Positions 58,406 through 64,000 of a DNA stretch of 64,000 nucleotides are shown here, one piece after another. Each line of letters opens with the position of its first letter. The stretch's first letter is position 1. The stretch comes from Georgenia daeguensis (GTDB lineage: Bacteria; Actinomycetota; Actinomycetes; Actinomycetales; Actinomycetaceae). Position numbers and translations under genes: made by a program. The notes under the pieces are model-generated. The model was not told where the DNA came from, ran no database searches, and saw only the letters and a list, made by a program, of their open reading frames with translations. The stretch spans positions 147,904 to 211,903 of the forward strand of contig NZ_BAABBA010000007.1 of the NCBI RefSeq assembly GCF_039537705.1, in the 5' to 3' direction.

Positions 58406-58545
58406 CAGCCCGGGGCGGCCTCGGTGCACCCACGGCCGGCGAGGGCGTCGTGCCGGATGCACGGCGGCAGGCCGGGAGGTGCACCGGCACGGGTGAGAGT
58501 ATTTTGGGACGTCGCCCAACGCCGTCGTCCGATCGGAGACAACCC

Positions 58546-59346
58546 GTGGTCAAGCTCGCCTACGTCATCGCCGGGTCCGAGGCCACCGGGGGCGCCGGCC
58601 TCCAGGTGGACCTCAAGACGTTCCAGCAGCTCGGCGTGTACGGCGTCGGGACCACCACGTGCATCGTCTCGTTCGACCCGAAGAAGGACTGGGCTCACCG
58701 CTTCGTCCCGGTTCCCCCGGACGTCATCTCGGAGCAGATCGAGGCCGCCACCGCCGCGCACGACCTCGACGTCGTCAAGATCGGGATGCTGGGGACGCCG
58801 GAGACCATCGAGGTCGTGGCGGCCGGGCTGCGAAGCCAGCCGTGGCGTCACGTCGTCCTCGACCCGGTCCTCATCTGCAAGGGCCAGGAGCCCGGCGCGG
58901 CCCTGGACACCGACAACGCCCTGCGCGAGGCGGTCCTGCCGCACGCCACCGTGGTCACGCCCAACCTGTTCGAGGCCCGAACCCTCTCGGGGATGGACAC
59001 CATCGAGTCCGTGGAGGATCTCACCGAGGCCGCGCGGCGCATCCACGACCTCGGCCCGCAGTACGTCCTGGCCAAGGGCGGCGTGGAGCTGCCCGGCGGC
59101 GACGCCGTCGACGTCCTCTTCGACGGCGAGCAGGCGCACGTCTTCTCGGCCCCGAAGGTCGGCGAGGCGCGCGTCTCCGGGGCCGGGTGCACGCTGGCGG
59201 CCGCGGTGACCGCCGAGCTGGCGAAGGGCGCCGACGTGCTCGACGCCGTCGCCCTGGCCAAGGAGTTCGTCACCGCGGGGATCCGTGGCCGGGTCTCGGC
59301 GCACACCCCGTTCGACACGGTGTGGCAGGGCGCCTGGACCGCCTGA
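58546..59346 (+). CDS. Pyridoxal kinase / hydroxymethylpyrimidine kinase (ThiD-like)
   Basis: 266 aa ribokinase-fold enzyme. MVKLAYVIAGSEATGGAGLQ (substrate loop Gly-Gly-Ala-Gly), VVKIGMLGTPETIEVVA, VVTPNLFEARTLSGM, YVLAKGG and RVSGAGCTLAAAVTAELAKG (anion hole with a Cys, as in Gram-positive PdxK). Such enzymes phosphorylate pyridoxal and, in some species, hydroxymethylpyrimidine. Stand-alone position without thi genes favours the vitamin B6 role. GTG 58546 follows GGAGAC. Confidence 0.86.
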   Translation: MVKLAYVIAGSEATGGAGLQVDLKTFQQLGVYGVGTTTCIVSFDPKKDWAHRFVPVPPDVISEQIEAATAAHDLDVVKIGMLGTPETIEVVAAGLRSQPWRHVVLDPVLICKGQEPGAALDTDNALREAVLPHATVVTPNLFEARTLSGMDTIESVEDLTEAARRIHDLGPQYVLAKGGVELPGGDAVDVLFDGEQAHVFSAPKVGEARVSGAGCTLAAAVTAELAKGADVLDAVALAKEFVTAGIRGRVSAHTPFDTVWQGAWTA

Positions 59347-59419
59347 GCCGCCGGCCGCGCCTGGGTGGTCACTGCTTCTCGCCCAGACCGACGCTCGGCC
59401 ATTCGACCGCGACCACCAC

Positions 59420-59806
59420 TCAGGAGACGTCCGGTGTGCCGTCACTGTCAGCGGTCCGAAGCTCGGTGTACTTCGCGTTCGACCCGCGGGCCAGGTGCGG
59501 CGGGTACTTCACGGCGTTCTTGCTGATCTTGGCGTGCACGGCCTCGTCGAGGTCGATGCCCAGGGCGTCGGAGATGCCGACGAGGTAGGTGAAGACGTCG
59601 GCGAGCTCGTCGGCCAGAGCCTCGCGGCCGTCGTCGGTGCGGGCGAGGTCGACCACCTCCGCGTCGGTGCGCCACTGGACGAGCTCGGCGAGCTCGCCCA
59701 CCTCCCCGACGAGGGCGAGCACGAGGTTTCGCGGGGTGTGGAACTGCGCCCAGTCCCGCTCGTCGGTGAAGTCGCGGAGCCGGGCGAGCACGTCGGAGAT
59801 GTCCAT
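59420..59806 (-). CDS. MazG-like nucleotide pyrophosphohydrolase (dCTP pyrophosphatase type)
   Basis: 128 aa. FTDERDWAQFHTPRNLVLAL, GEVGELAELVQWRT (metal Glu set), LADELADVFTYLVGI (Asp/Glu) and KISKNAVKYP are the diagnostic segments of the RS21-C6/DCTPP1 type. It hydrolyses dCTP or modified nucleotides to monophosphate and pyrophosphate, cleaning the pool. No partner genes. ATG 59806 is the first Met. Confidence 0.9.
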   Translation of the reverse strand: MDISDVLARLRDFTDERDWAQFHTPRNLVLALVGEVGELAELVQWRTDAEVVDLARTDDGREALADELADVFTYLVGISDALGIDLDEAVHAKISKNAVKYPPHLARGSNAKYTELRTADSDGTPDVS

Positions 59807-60033
59807 GCCTCCGGTTTACCGCACCGGGGGCACCGCATGGGACGGTGTCAGGTGACCGCGTGCCGCACCGGCGCTCCCGCACCCCGCCGTGCCCGGACGC
59901 CCCGCGCGGCCAGCGCCATCCGTCCGCCCGCGAGCAGCACCACGAGCGTGCCGACCAGGACGGTGGGCGGCGTGCCGCCGGTGGGGCAGCGGGGACAATG
60001 GGCGGAACGACGACGACCATCGACGGAGGACCC

Positions 60034-60108
60034 ATGGTGCAGACCGCCGGACCGGAGGTGGTGGGCGTCGGCCACGCCCACGAGCTCGAGGCGGCGGGGG
60101 GCCGGTGA
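60034..60108 (+). CDS. 24-codon leader ORF overlapping the pentapeptide-repeat gene
   Basis: Encodes MVQTAGPEVVGVGHAHELEA plus GGR. A strong ribosome site (GACGGAGGA) precedes the ATG, and the stop overlaps the GTG of the next gene (GTGA, 60105-60108). An ATG 36 bases upstream in the same frame (59998) could extend it to 36 aa. The strong initiation site plus coupling makes a translated leader likely; the next gene has no good ribosome site of its own. Confidence 0.5.
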   Translation: MVQTAGPEVVGVGHAHELEAAGGR

Positions 60109-61010
60109 CCGTGTCCGACGGCGGCACCTGGCTGGGCATGCCGGCCGGGCCGGGGCACGTCCCCGACGGCGCGGCGCCGACCGACCGCCTGCGGGCGGAC
60201 TGCTCGCGGTGCTTCGCCCTGTGCTGCGTCGCGCTGCCCTTCGCCGCGTCGGCCGACTTCGCGATCGACAAGCCCGCCGGCCGGCCCTGCGTGAACCTGG
60301 GCGGTGACAACTTGTGCGGCATCCACTCCCGGCTGCGGCAGGCGGGCTTTCCCGGGTGCACGGTCTACGACTGCTTCGGCGCCGGCCAGCGGGTGTCCCG
60401 GCAGACCTTCGGCGGCCGCAGCTGGCGCGGCGACCCGGACACCGCCCGCCGGATGTTCGCCGTGTTCCCGGTGGTGCGCCAGCTCCACGAGATGCTCCGC
60501 CACCTGGCGGAGGCCGCGAACCGCGCGCCCACCGCCCCGCTGCGTGCCCGGGCCGCGGACCTGTTCGGCACTGTGGACGCCCTCGCCGGGGCGGACCCGG
60601 AGACGCTCGCCGCCCTCGACGTCGACGCACACCGGCCCGCGGTCGGCTCGCTGCTCGCGCGGGTGAGCGAGGCGGTCCGCGGCACCGGTGGCCGCGCTCT
60701 GCGCCACGCCGACCTCGTCGGGGCGAACCTGGCGAGGGCCGACCTGTACGGCGCCGACCTGCGCGGGGCGCAGCTCATCGCGGCCGACCTGACCGGCGCG
60801 GACCTGCGCGTCGCCGACCTGCTGGGGGCGGACCTGCGCGACGCCGACCTCTCCGGCGCGGACCTCACCGACGCCCTGTTCCTCACCCAGCCGCAGCTCG
60901 ACGCCGCACGCGGCGACGGCGCCACCCGCCTGCCGCCCTCGCTGGCCCGGCCGGGACACTGGGAGCAACTGGCGGCGACCGGACCGGGCCGGGAGCGGCG
61001 TCGTCGGTAG
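60105..61010 (+). CDS. Cysteine-rich (YkgJ-like) domain fused to pentapeptide repeats
   Basis: 301 aa. N-terminal region (about 25-105) holds eight cysteines: LRADCSRCFALCCVALPFAA, RPCVNLGG, CGIHSRLRQAGFPGCTVYDC, which resembles zinc/iron-chelating YkgJ-type proteins. The middle is helical. The C terminus (about 205-260) has ten or so pentapeptide repeats of the A(D/N)LxG type (ADLVGANLARADLYGADLRG), which form a right-handed quadrilateral beta-helix. Some pentapeptide proteins mimic DNA and inhibit gyrase. Coupled to a leader ORF. Confidence 0.85.
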   Translation: MTVSDGGTWLGMPAGPGHVPDGAAPTDRLRADCSRCFALCCVALPFAASADFAIDKPAGRPCVNLGGDNLCGIHSRLRQAGFPGCTVYDCFGAGQRVSRQTFGGRSWRGDPDTARRMFAVFPVVRQLHEMLRHLAEAANRAPTAPLRARAADLFGTVDALAGADPETLAALDVDAHRPAVGSLLARVSEAVRGTGGRALRHADLVGANLARADLYGADLRGAQLIAADLTGADLRVADLLGADLRDADLSGADLTDALFLTQPQLDAARGDGATRLPPSLARPGHWEQLAATGPGRERRRR

Positions 61011-61047
61011 GCGGACTGCCTTCGGCGCGATGCCCTCGGCAGGTGGA

Positions 61048-61062
61048 CCCGCCTTCGGCGGG
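61048..61062 (+). terminator. Short hairpin between convergent genes
   Basis: CCCGCC-TTC-GGCGGG, 6-bp perfect arms, within a stretch where two about 30-base copies of similar sequence repeat (61015-61080). No U-tract. May stop the pentapeptide-repeat or the MFS transcript. Confidence 0.4.
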
Positions 61063-61099
61063 ATGCCGTCAGCAGGGGCGTCGGCCGGCGCCGGGTGCC

Positions 61100-62455
61100 T
61101 CAGTGGGTGGTGGCGCCCGCGTGCGGCTCGGGCGTGAGGGTCAGCGGGTGCTCGATCTCGTCGCGAGGCATGCGTGCCAGGACGATCGCGGCCAGCCCGA
61201 ACACCACGGGCACGAGCCCCGCGACGAGGAAGACCGGGCCCAGCCCGATCGCCTCGCCCACCGGCCCGGCGAGCGCCATCGAGACCGGCATGAGCAGCAG
61301 GGAGACGAAGAAGTCCAGGCTGGAGACGCGGCCGAGCAGCTCCGCGGGCACCCGCCGCTGCAGGAGCGTCCCCCAGATCACCTGGCCGACCCCGGAGGTC
61401 ACCCCGGTCACGAAGACCGCCACGACCATCACCCACAGCCGGTCGGTGCTGCCGATGAGCGCGATCGGCATGGCACCGACGCTCCAGGCCAGCACCATCA
61501 CGGTGAGGTAGCGCCGCGGCATGCGCCAGGAGGCCACCGCCAGGGAGCCTACGGCGCCGCCCACCCCGAAGGCGGCGAGGACGAGGGCGAACTGCTCCGG
61601 CCCGCCGCCGGCCTGGTCGCGCACGGCGAAGGGCAGCAGCACCTCGATGGGCCCGATGAGGAGCAGCACCCAGACGGTGGCGAACAGCAGCGTCGCCATG
61701 AACCAGGGGGTCCGGGTCATGTAGCCGAAGCCGTCGCGCAGGTCAGTCGCGAGCACGCGGAGAGGGTGCCGTGGCTCCTCGTCCACGCGCGGCGGCGGCG
61801 TCCCTTCCATGAGGCGCAGGCCCGTCGCGGCGAGCACCTGCGAGGCGGAGACCAGAGCGAACGCCAGCCCGGGGGAGAACTGGGCGACGACGACGCTCGC
61901 CGCCGCGGGGCCGGCGGCGTTCATGACGGCCGGGCGCAGCACGCCCTCCACGCCGTTGGCGGCCAGCAGCTGCTCGGGCGGCAGCACGGTGGGAAGCAGG
62001 GCGGAGTACGCCGGGTAGAAGAACCCCTCGGTCGCGCCGACGACGGCGGAGACCACCACCAGATGCCAGAGCTCGAGCAGGCCCGTGAGGGCCAGCGCGG
62101 CGACGGCCCCGACGAGGAGGGCCTTCGTCAGCTCCACCGCCATGAGGATCCGGTGCTGCGGGACGCGGTCGGCCACGACGCCGCCGACCAGCACGGCGGC
62201 CAGCATCCCGACGGCGGAGGCGGTGGCCACCTGCGAGAGCTGGACCGGCCCGCCGTCGAGCTCGATGACCTGCCACACGAGCGCGACGATCCACATGCCG
62301 CTGCCGAGGAGCGACAGCGTGAGCGCTCCAGCGAGCAACCGGTACCTCGGCACGACGAAGGGCAGCAGCGCGCGGGGCAGACGACGGGAGGTGCGTCGGG
62401 CGGCGGTGGTGGTGCGGCGCCCGGCTGGGGGCGTCTCCTCCTGGTCGGCGGGCAT
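61100..62455 (-). CDS. MFS transporter (MFS_3 / multidrug-type)
   Basis: 451 aa with twelve predicted TM helices. YRLLAGALTLSLLGSGMWIV (TM1), LVGGVVADRVPQHRILMAVE (the G-x3-D-R loop 2-3 motif), ATEGFFYPAYSALLPTVLPP and FVTGVTSGVGQVIWGTLLQR resemble the enterobactin/multidrug exporter group. The ATG at 62455 is preferred; a GTG at 62506 lies inside a long palindrome and is less likely. The palindrome directly upstream suggests control by a repressor. Substrate unknown. Confidence 0.85.
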   Translation of the reverse strand: MPADQEETPPAGRRTTTAARRTSRRLPRALLPFVVPRYRLLAGALTLSLLGSGMWIVALVWQVIELDGGPVQLSQVATASAVGMLAAVLVGGVVADRVPQHRILMAVELTKALLVGAVAALALTGLLELWHLVVVSAVVGATEGFFYPAYSALLPTVLPPEQLLAANGVEGVLRPAVMNAAGPAAASVVVAQFSPGLAFALVSASQVLAATGLRLMEGTPPPRVDEEPRHPLRVLATDLRDGFGYMTRTPWFMATLLFATVWVLLLIGPIEVLLPFAVRDQAGGGPEQFALVLAAFGVGGAVGSLAVASWRMPRRYLTVMVLAWSVGAMPIALIGSTDRLWVMVVAVFVTGVTSGVGQVIWGTLLQRRVPAELLGRVSSLDFFVSLLLMPVSMALAGPVGEAIGLGPVFLVAGLVPVVFGLAAIVLARMPRDEIEHPLTLTPEPHAGATTH

Positions 62456-62479
62456 CGACCGGGCACCTCGCTTCCCCAC

Positions 62480-62509
62480 ACCGTGGCTGACTGGTAGGTC
62501 AACCACGGT
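62480..62509. promoter_or_regulatory. 30-bp palindrome upstream of the MFS gene (putative operator)
   Basis: Left arm ACCGTGGCTGAC (62480-62491), 6-base loop, right arm GTCAACCACGGT (62498-62509): 12-bp arms with a single mismatch. It lies 25 bases upstream of the chosen MFS start and carries TTGACC on the minus strand, which could be a -35 element. Typical size and place for a TetR- or MarR-type operator. Confidence 0.6.
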
Positions 62510-62531
62510 GCGCGTGCCGCCCCGTGCGTGT

Positions 62532-63242
62532 CTACCGAATTGCCACCTCCTCGGCGGCCTCGGCCCGTCGCTTGATCCCGAGCAGCATGGCGCGCTGCAT
62601 CACCGTGTCGCCCGCACGCAGCACCACCGCCAGGCGCACCATCCAGCCGGGGTGGTAGCGCACCCGCGTCCGCACCAGGAGCCGGACGCCGCCCGTGGTG
62701 GGAACAAGGACGAAGGCCCAGCTGCAGTCGAAGTGGCTCCGGGGCGGGCGCGGGAGGAACCGGACCTCCCGTCCGGCGACCGTCCGGGAGCTGAACAGCA
62801 CCAGGTGGCGGCCGGGGGCGACGTCCCGCACCCACCACGACCCGATCTGGGCGGAGCAGTTCGGTCCGTCGAGCAGCACCTGCCCGGGGTCGAGGCGCTG
62901 ATGCTGCGGCAGCAGGCGGTCGGCCGCGGACCGCGTGCCCCGGTGCCCGGCCGGGTCCTTCCACCACGGGAAGTCGCCGTACCAGCCGCCCCGGCCGTAC
63001 CCCAGCTGCGCCAGCCAGGGCCACAACCGTTCCGGGGGCACCCGGATCGTCTCCGCGCGGGTGGCGGACCAGTTGGGGGCCGGGACCAGATCGTCGCCGG
63101 GCAGCTTCCGCGACTCCTCCTGGGGCGTCGCACCCGAGCGCCGCCACTCCGGGTGGACGGCCGCGTAGGCCGTCTCCGCCGCATACTCCCCGAGCACGAC
63201 GGCACCGTCGCGGATCCGCTCGAACATCCCTGTCACGGCCAT
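62532..63242 (-). CDS. SRPBCC-like polyketide cyclase/START-fold protein
   Basis: 236 aa. RAETIRVPPERLWPWLAQLG, then YGRGGWYGDFPWWKDPAGHR, VAPGRHLVLFSSRTVAGREV and HFDCSWAFVLVPTTGGVRLL: a helix-grip fold with a large insert rich in Trp/Gly. The N-terminal about 65 residues (YAAETAYAAVHPEWRRSGAT) are not part of the fold. Such proteins bind lipophilic compounds; this family is frequent in actinobacteria. ATG 63242 is preferred over an upstream GTG because GAGGTC precedes it. Confidence 0.72.
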   Translation of the reverse strand: MAVTGMFERIRDGAVVLGEYAAETAYAAVHPEWRRSGATPQEESRKLPGDDLVPAPNWSATRAETIRVPPERLWPWLAQLGYGRGGWYGDFPWWKDPAGHRGTRSAADRLLPQHQRLDPGQVLLDGPNCSAQIGSWWVRDVAPGRHLVLFSSRTVAGREVRFLPRPPRSHFDCSWAFVLVPTTGGVRLLVRTRVRYHPGWMVRLAVVLRAGDTVMQRAMLLGIKRRAEAAEEVAIR

Positions 63243-63439
63243 CGGACCTCGCTCGCGCGCAGCCGGAGGTATCCCGTCCCTGCCGACCACGATACGTCTG
63301 GTGCTCCGCGGGGACCTACGTCTCTGGCCGAGGCGGCTGGTGGTGGTCGATCCTGGGAGCTCGAGCCAGAGTTGGCGACGGGTCGTGGCCGCAGCCTCGG
63401 ACGACCTGTGCCTCAGCTCTGCAGATGGGGAGCGCCGTC

Positions 63440-63877
63440 ATGACATCCCGCCGTCCGTCGGACCGCGTTCCGTCAGGCCCCGTGCTGTCAGGCCACGTCT
63501 CGTCAGGCCGGCCTCGGCCGGGCAACCGTCCGCCAGGCAGGGGGCTCGGGGCGGCACCAGGGAGGGCGGCCCCTGCCGTCGTCGCGCTCGCCGTGCTGAT
63601 CGCCGTCCTCGCAGCGGTCGCGGCGGTCGCCGGCCTCCTGAGCGCGCCCGAGCCGGTCATTGTCGAGACGGTCCGCGGCGGGGAGGCCGTGCTGTACGGG
63701 CAGGGCGTGTACCGGTACGAGACCCTCTTCGTCGGCGCCCTCAACCGGGGCACCGACGTCGTCACCCTCGTCATCGCGGTCCCGCTGCTGCTCGTGACCA
63801 CCTGGTGGGCCCGCCGGGGCTCGGTGCACGGCTTGCTGCTGCTCCCGGGGGCCCTGGCCTGGTTCCTGTACGTCTAG
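63440..63877 (+). pseudogene. Membrane protein gene truncated by an insertion sequence
   Basis: 145 aa remain. Arg/Pro-rich start, TM helix (AAPAVVALAVLIAVLAAVAA), then YRYETLFVGALNRGTDVVTL and LVIAVPLLLVTTWWARRGSV, LLLLPGALAWFLYV. This matches the first part of a multi-pass membrane family that normally runs on through several more helices after L-W-x-L-Y. The frame ends at a TAG formed exactly where the IS sequence begins. ATG 63440 has GGGAGC upstream; an ATG five codons earlier is possible. Confidence 0.75.
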
Positions 63878-64000
63878 GGCGTGTCTCTTAATGCCTTGAG
63901 CCAGATGGTGATGGCGCGCAGGACGACGCCGCCGCGGTAGGTCAGGGCGAGCTTGTCGTAGCGGGTGGCCAGGGCGCGCCACTGCTTGAAGACGTTGAAG
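63874..64000 (-). CDS. IS5-family-like transposase, C-terminal fragment
   Basis: Minus-strand reading gives FNVFKQWRALATRYDKLALT then YRGGVVLRAITIWLKALRDT and a stop. This is the classic C terminus of IS5-family (IS427-like) DDE transposases in actinobacteria (KQWR-x-L-A-T-R-Y-D-K then Y-R-G-x-V-x-L). The catalytic parts lie beyond the window edge. The last codons run through the terminal repeat, and the stop is completed by target-site bases. Confidence 0.85.
   Translation of the reverse strand, partial: FNVFKQWRALATRYDKLALTYRGGVVLRAITIWLKALRDTP
63877..64000 (-). mobile_element. Left end of an IS5-family (IS427-like) insertion sequence
   Basis: Element begins at about 63877 with GGGCGTGTCTCTTAA, a terminal-repeat-like sequence, directly after CTA of a CTAG/TA target as preferred by this group. 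Only 124 bp lie inside the window, so the other end and the target duplication cannot be checked. Confidence 0.78.

Noticed and set aside
59848..60000. Minus-strand frame with a CPRCP segment and a hydrophobic stretch (VGTLVVLLAGG)
   Set aside because: No ATG or GTG in a sensible position and no ribosome site; most likely a chance open frame in GC-rich DNA.

Overview
This window is a high-GC (roughly 72-75 %) actinobacterial chromosome segment. It probably comes from the order Micrococcales (Cellulomonas/Georgenia-like). That placement is an inference from the very high GC, frequent GTG starts, stop/start overlaps (ATGA, GTGA) between operon genes, GAF-ANTAR and SpoIIE-type regulators, an LCP wall-polymer ligase, and the nadD-rsfS neighbourhood. 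No 16S rRNA gene is present to confirm it.

Layout. 0.2-8.6 kb: housekeeping and stress genes: a CGNR zinc-finger protein, a cupin, thioredoxin, proA, an FUSC-type membrane protein, a PdxH-like oxidase, a UBP zinc finger, a FrnE-type DsbA oxidoreductase coupled to a 58-aa protein, and an AGE-family sugar isomerase. Thioredoxin and FrnE are each preceded by a SigR/SigH-type (GGAAT-N17/18-GTTG) promoter. 8.8-11.7 kb: a compact four-gene unit encoding a twin-arginine secreted protein, an HPr-kinase-like protein with a PqqD-like tail, a nucleotidyltransferase and a stand-alone PqqD-like protein. This is the best candidate for an under-described system. 11.8-34.2 kb: a complete Wzx/Wzy-dependent exopolysaccharide or capsule locus. 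It holds a Wzz/BY-kinase, about ten glycosyltransferases (including a GT4-GT2 fusion and a GT14-type enzyme), a Wzy-like polymerase, a Wzx flippase, a pyruvyl transferase, a GT-C-like membrane protein, the priming phosphoglycosyltransferase and an LCP ligase. 34.2-43.3 kb: small metabolic genes (VOC, SDR, PPOX, FAD oxidase, SRPBCC, a GH13 amylase-like enzyme) and two coupled CNNM/CorC-type transporters preceded by a 20-codon leader ORF. 43.4-47.4 kb: nadD, rsfS and a histidine phosphatase with a coupled Pro/Ala-rich membrane protein. 47.5-52.5 kb: a GAF-ANTAR/PP2C signalling pair, a small solute-binding lipoprotein coupled to a CDF transporter, an MBL hydrolase, and a frameshifted small helical protein. 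52.7-55.7 kb: a molybdopterin oxidoreductase that lacks every N-terminal Fe-S cysteine, coupled to a helical His/Glu-rich protein. 55.7-63.9 kb: an SRAP protein, tRNA-Ala(GGC) with a clear terminator, an SDR, a pyridoxal kinase, a MazG-like pyrophosphatase, a pentapeptide-repeat protein with a leader ORF, and an MFS exporter beside a 30-bp palindrome. The right edge is the end of an IS5-family-like element that has truncated a membrane protein gene.

How the parts fit. In the polysaccharide locus the priming transferase, glycosyltransferases and pyruvyl transferase would build the lipid-linked repeat unit. Wzx and Wzy would flip and polymerise it, the BY-kinase would control chain length, and the LCP protein would attach the polymer to the cell wall. 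Chains of ATGA/GTGA overlaps tie together 13.4-21.3 kb and several smaller pairs, implying translational coupling. Gene order also suggests that proA (2.3 kb) has been separated from its usual actinobacterial partner nadD (43.6 kb) by the polysaccharide and accessory region.
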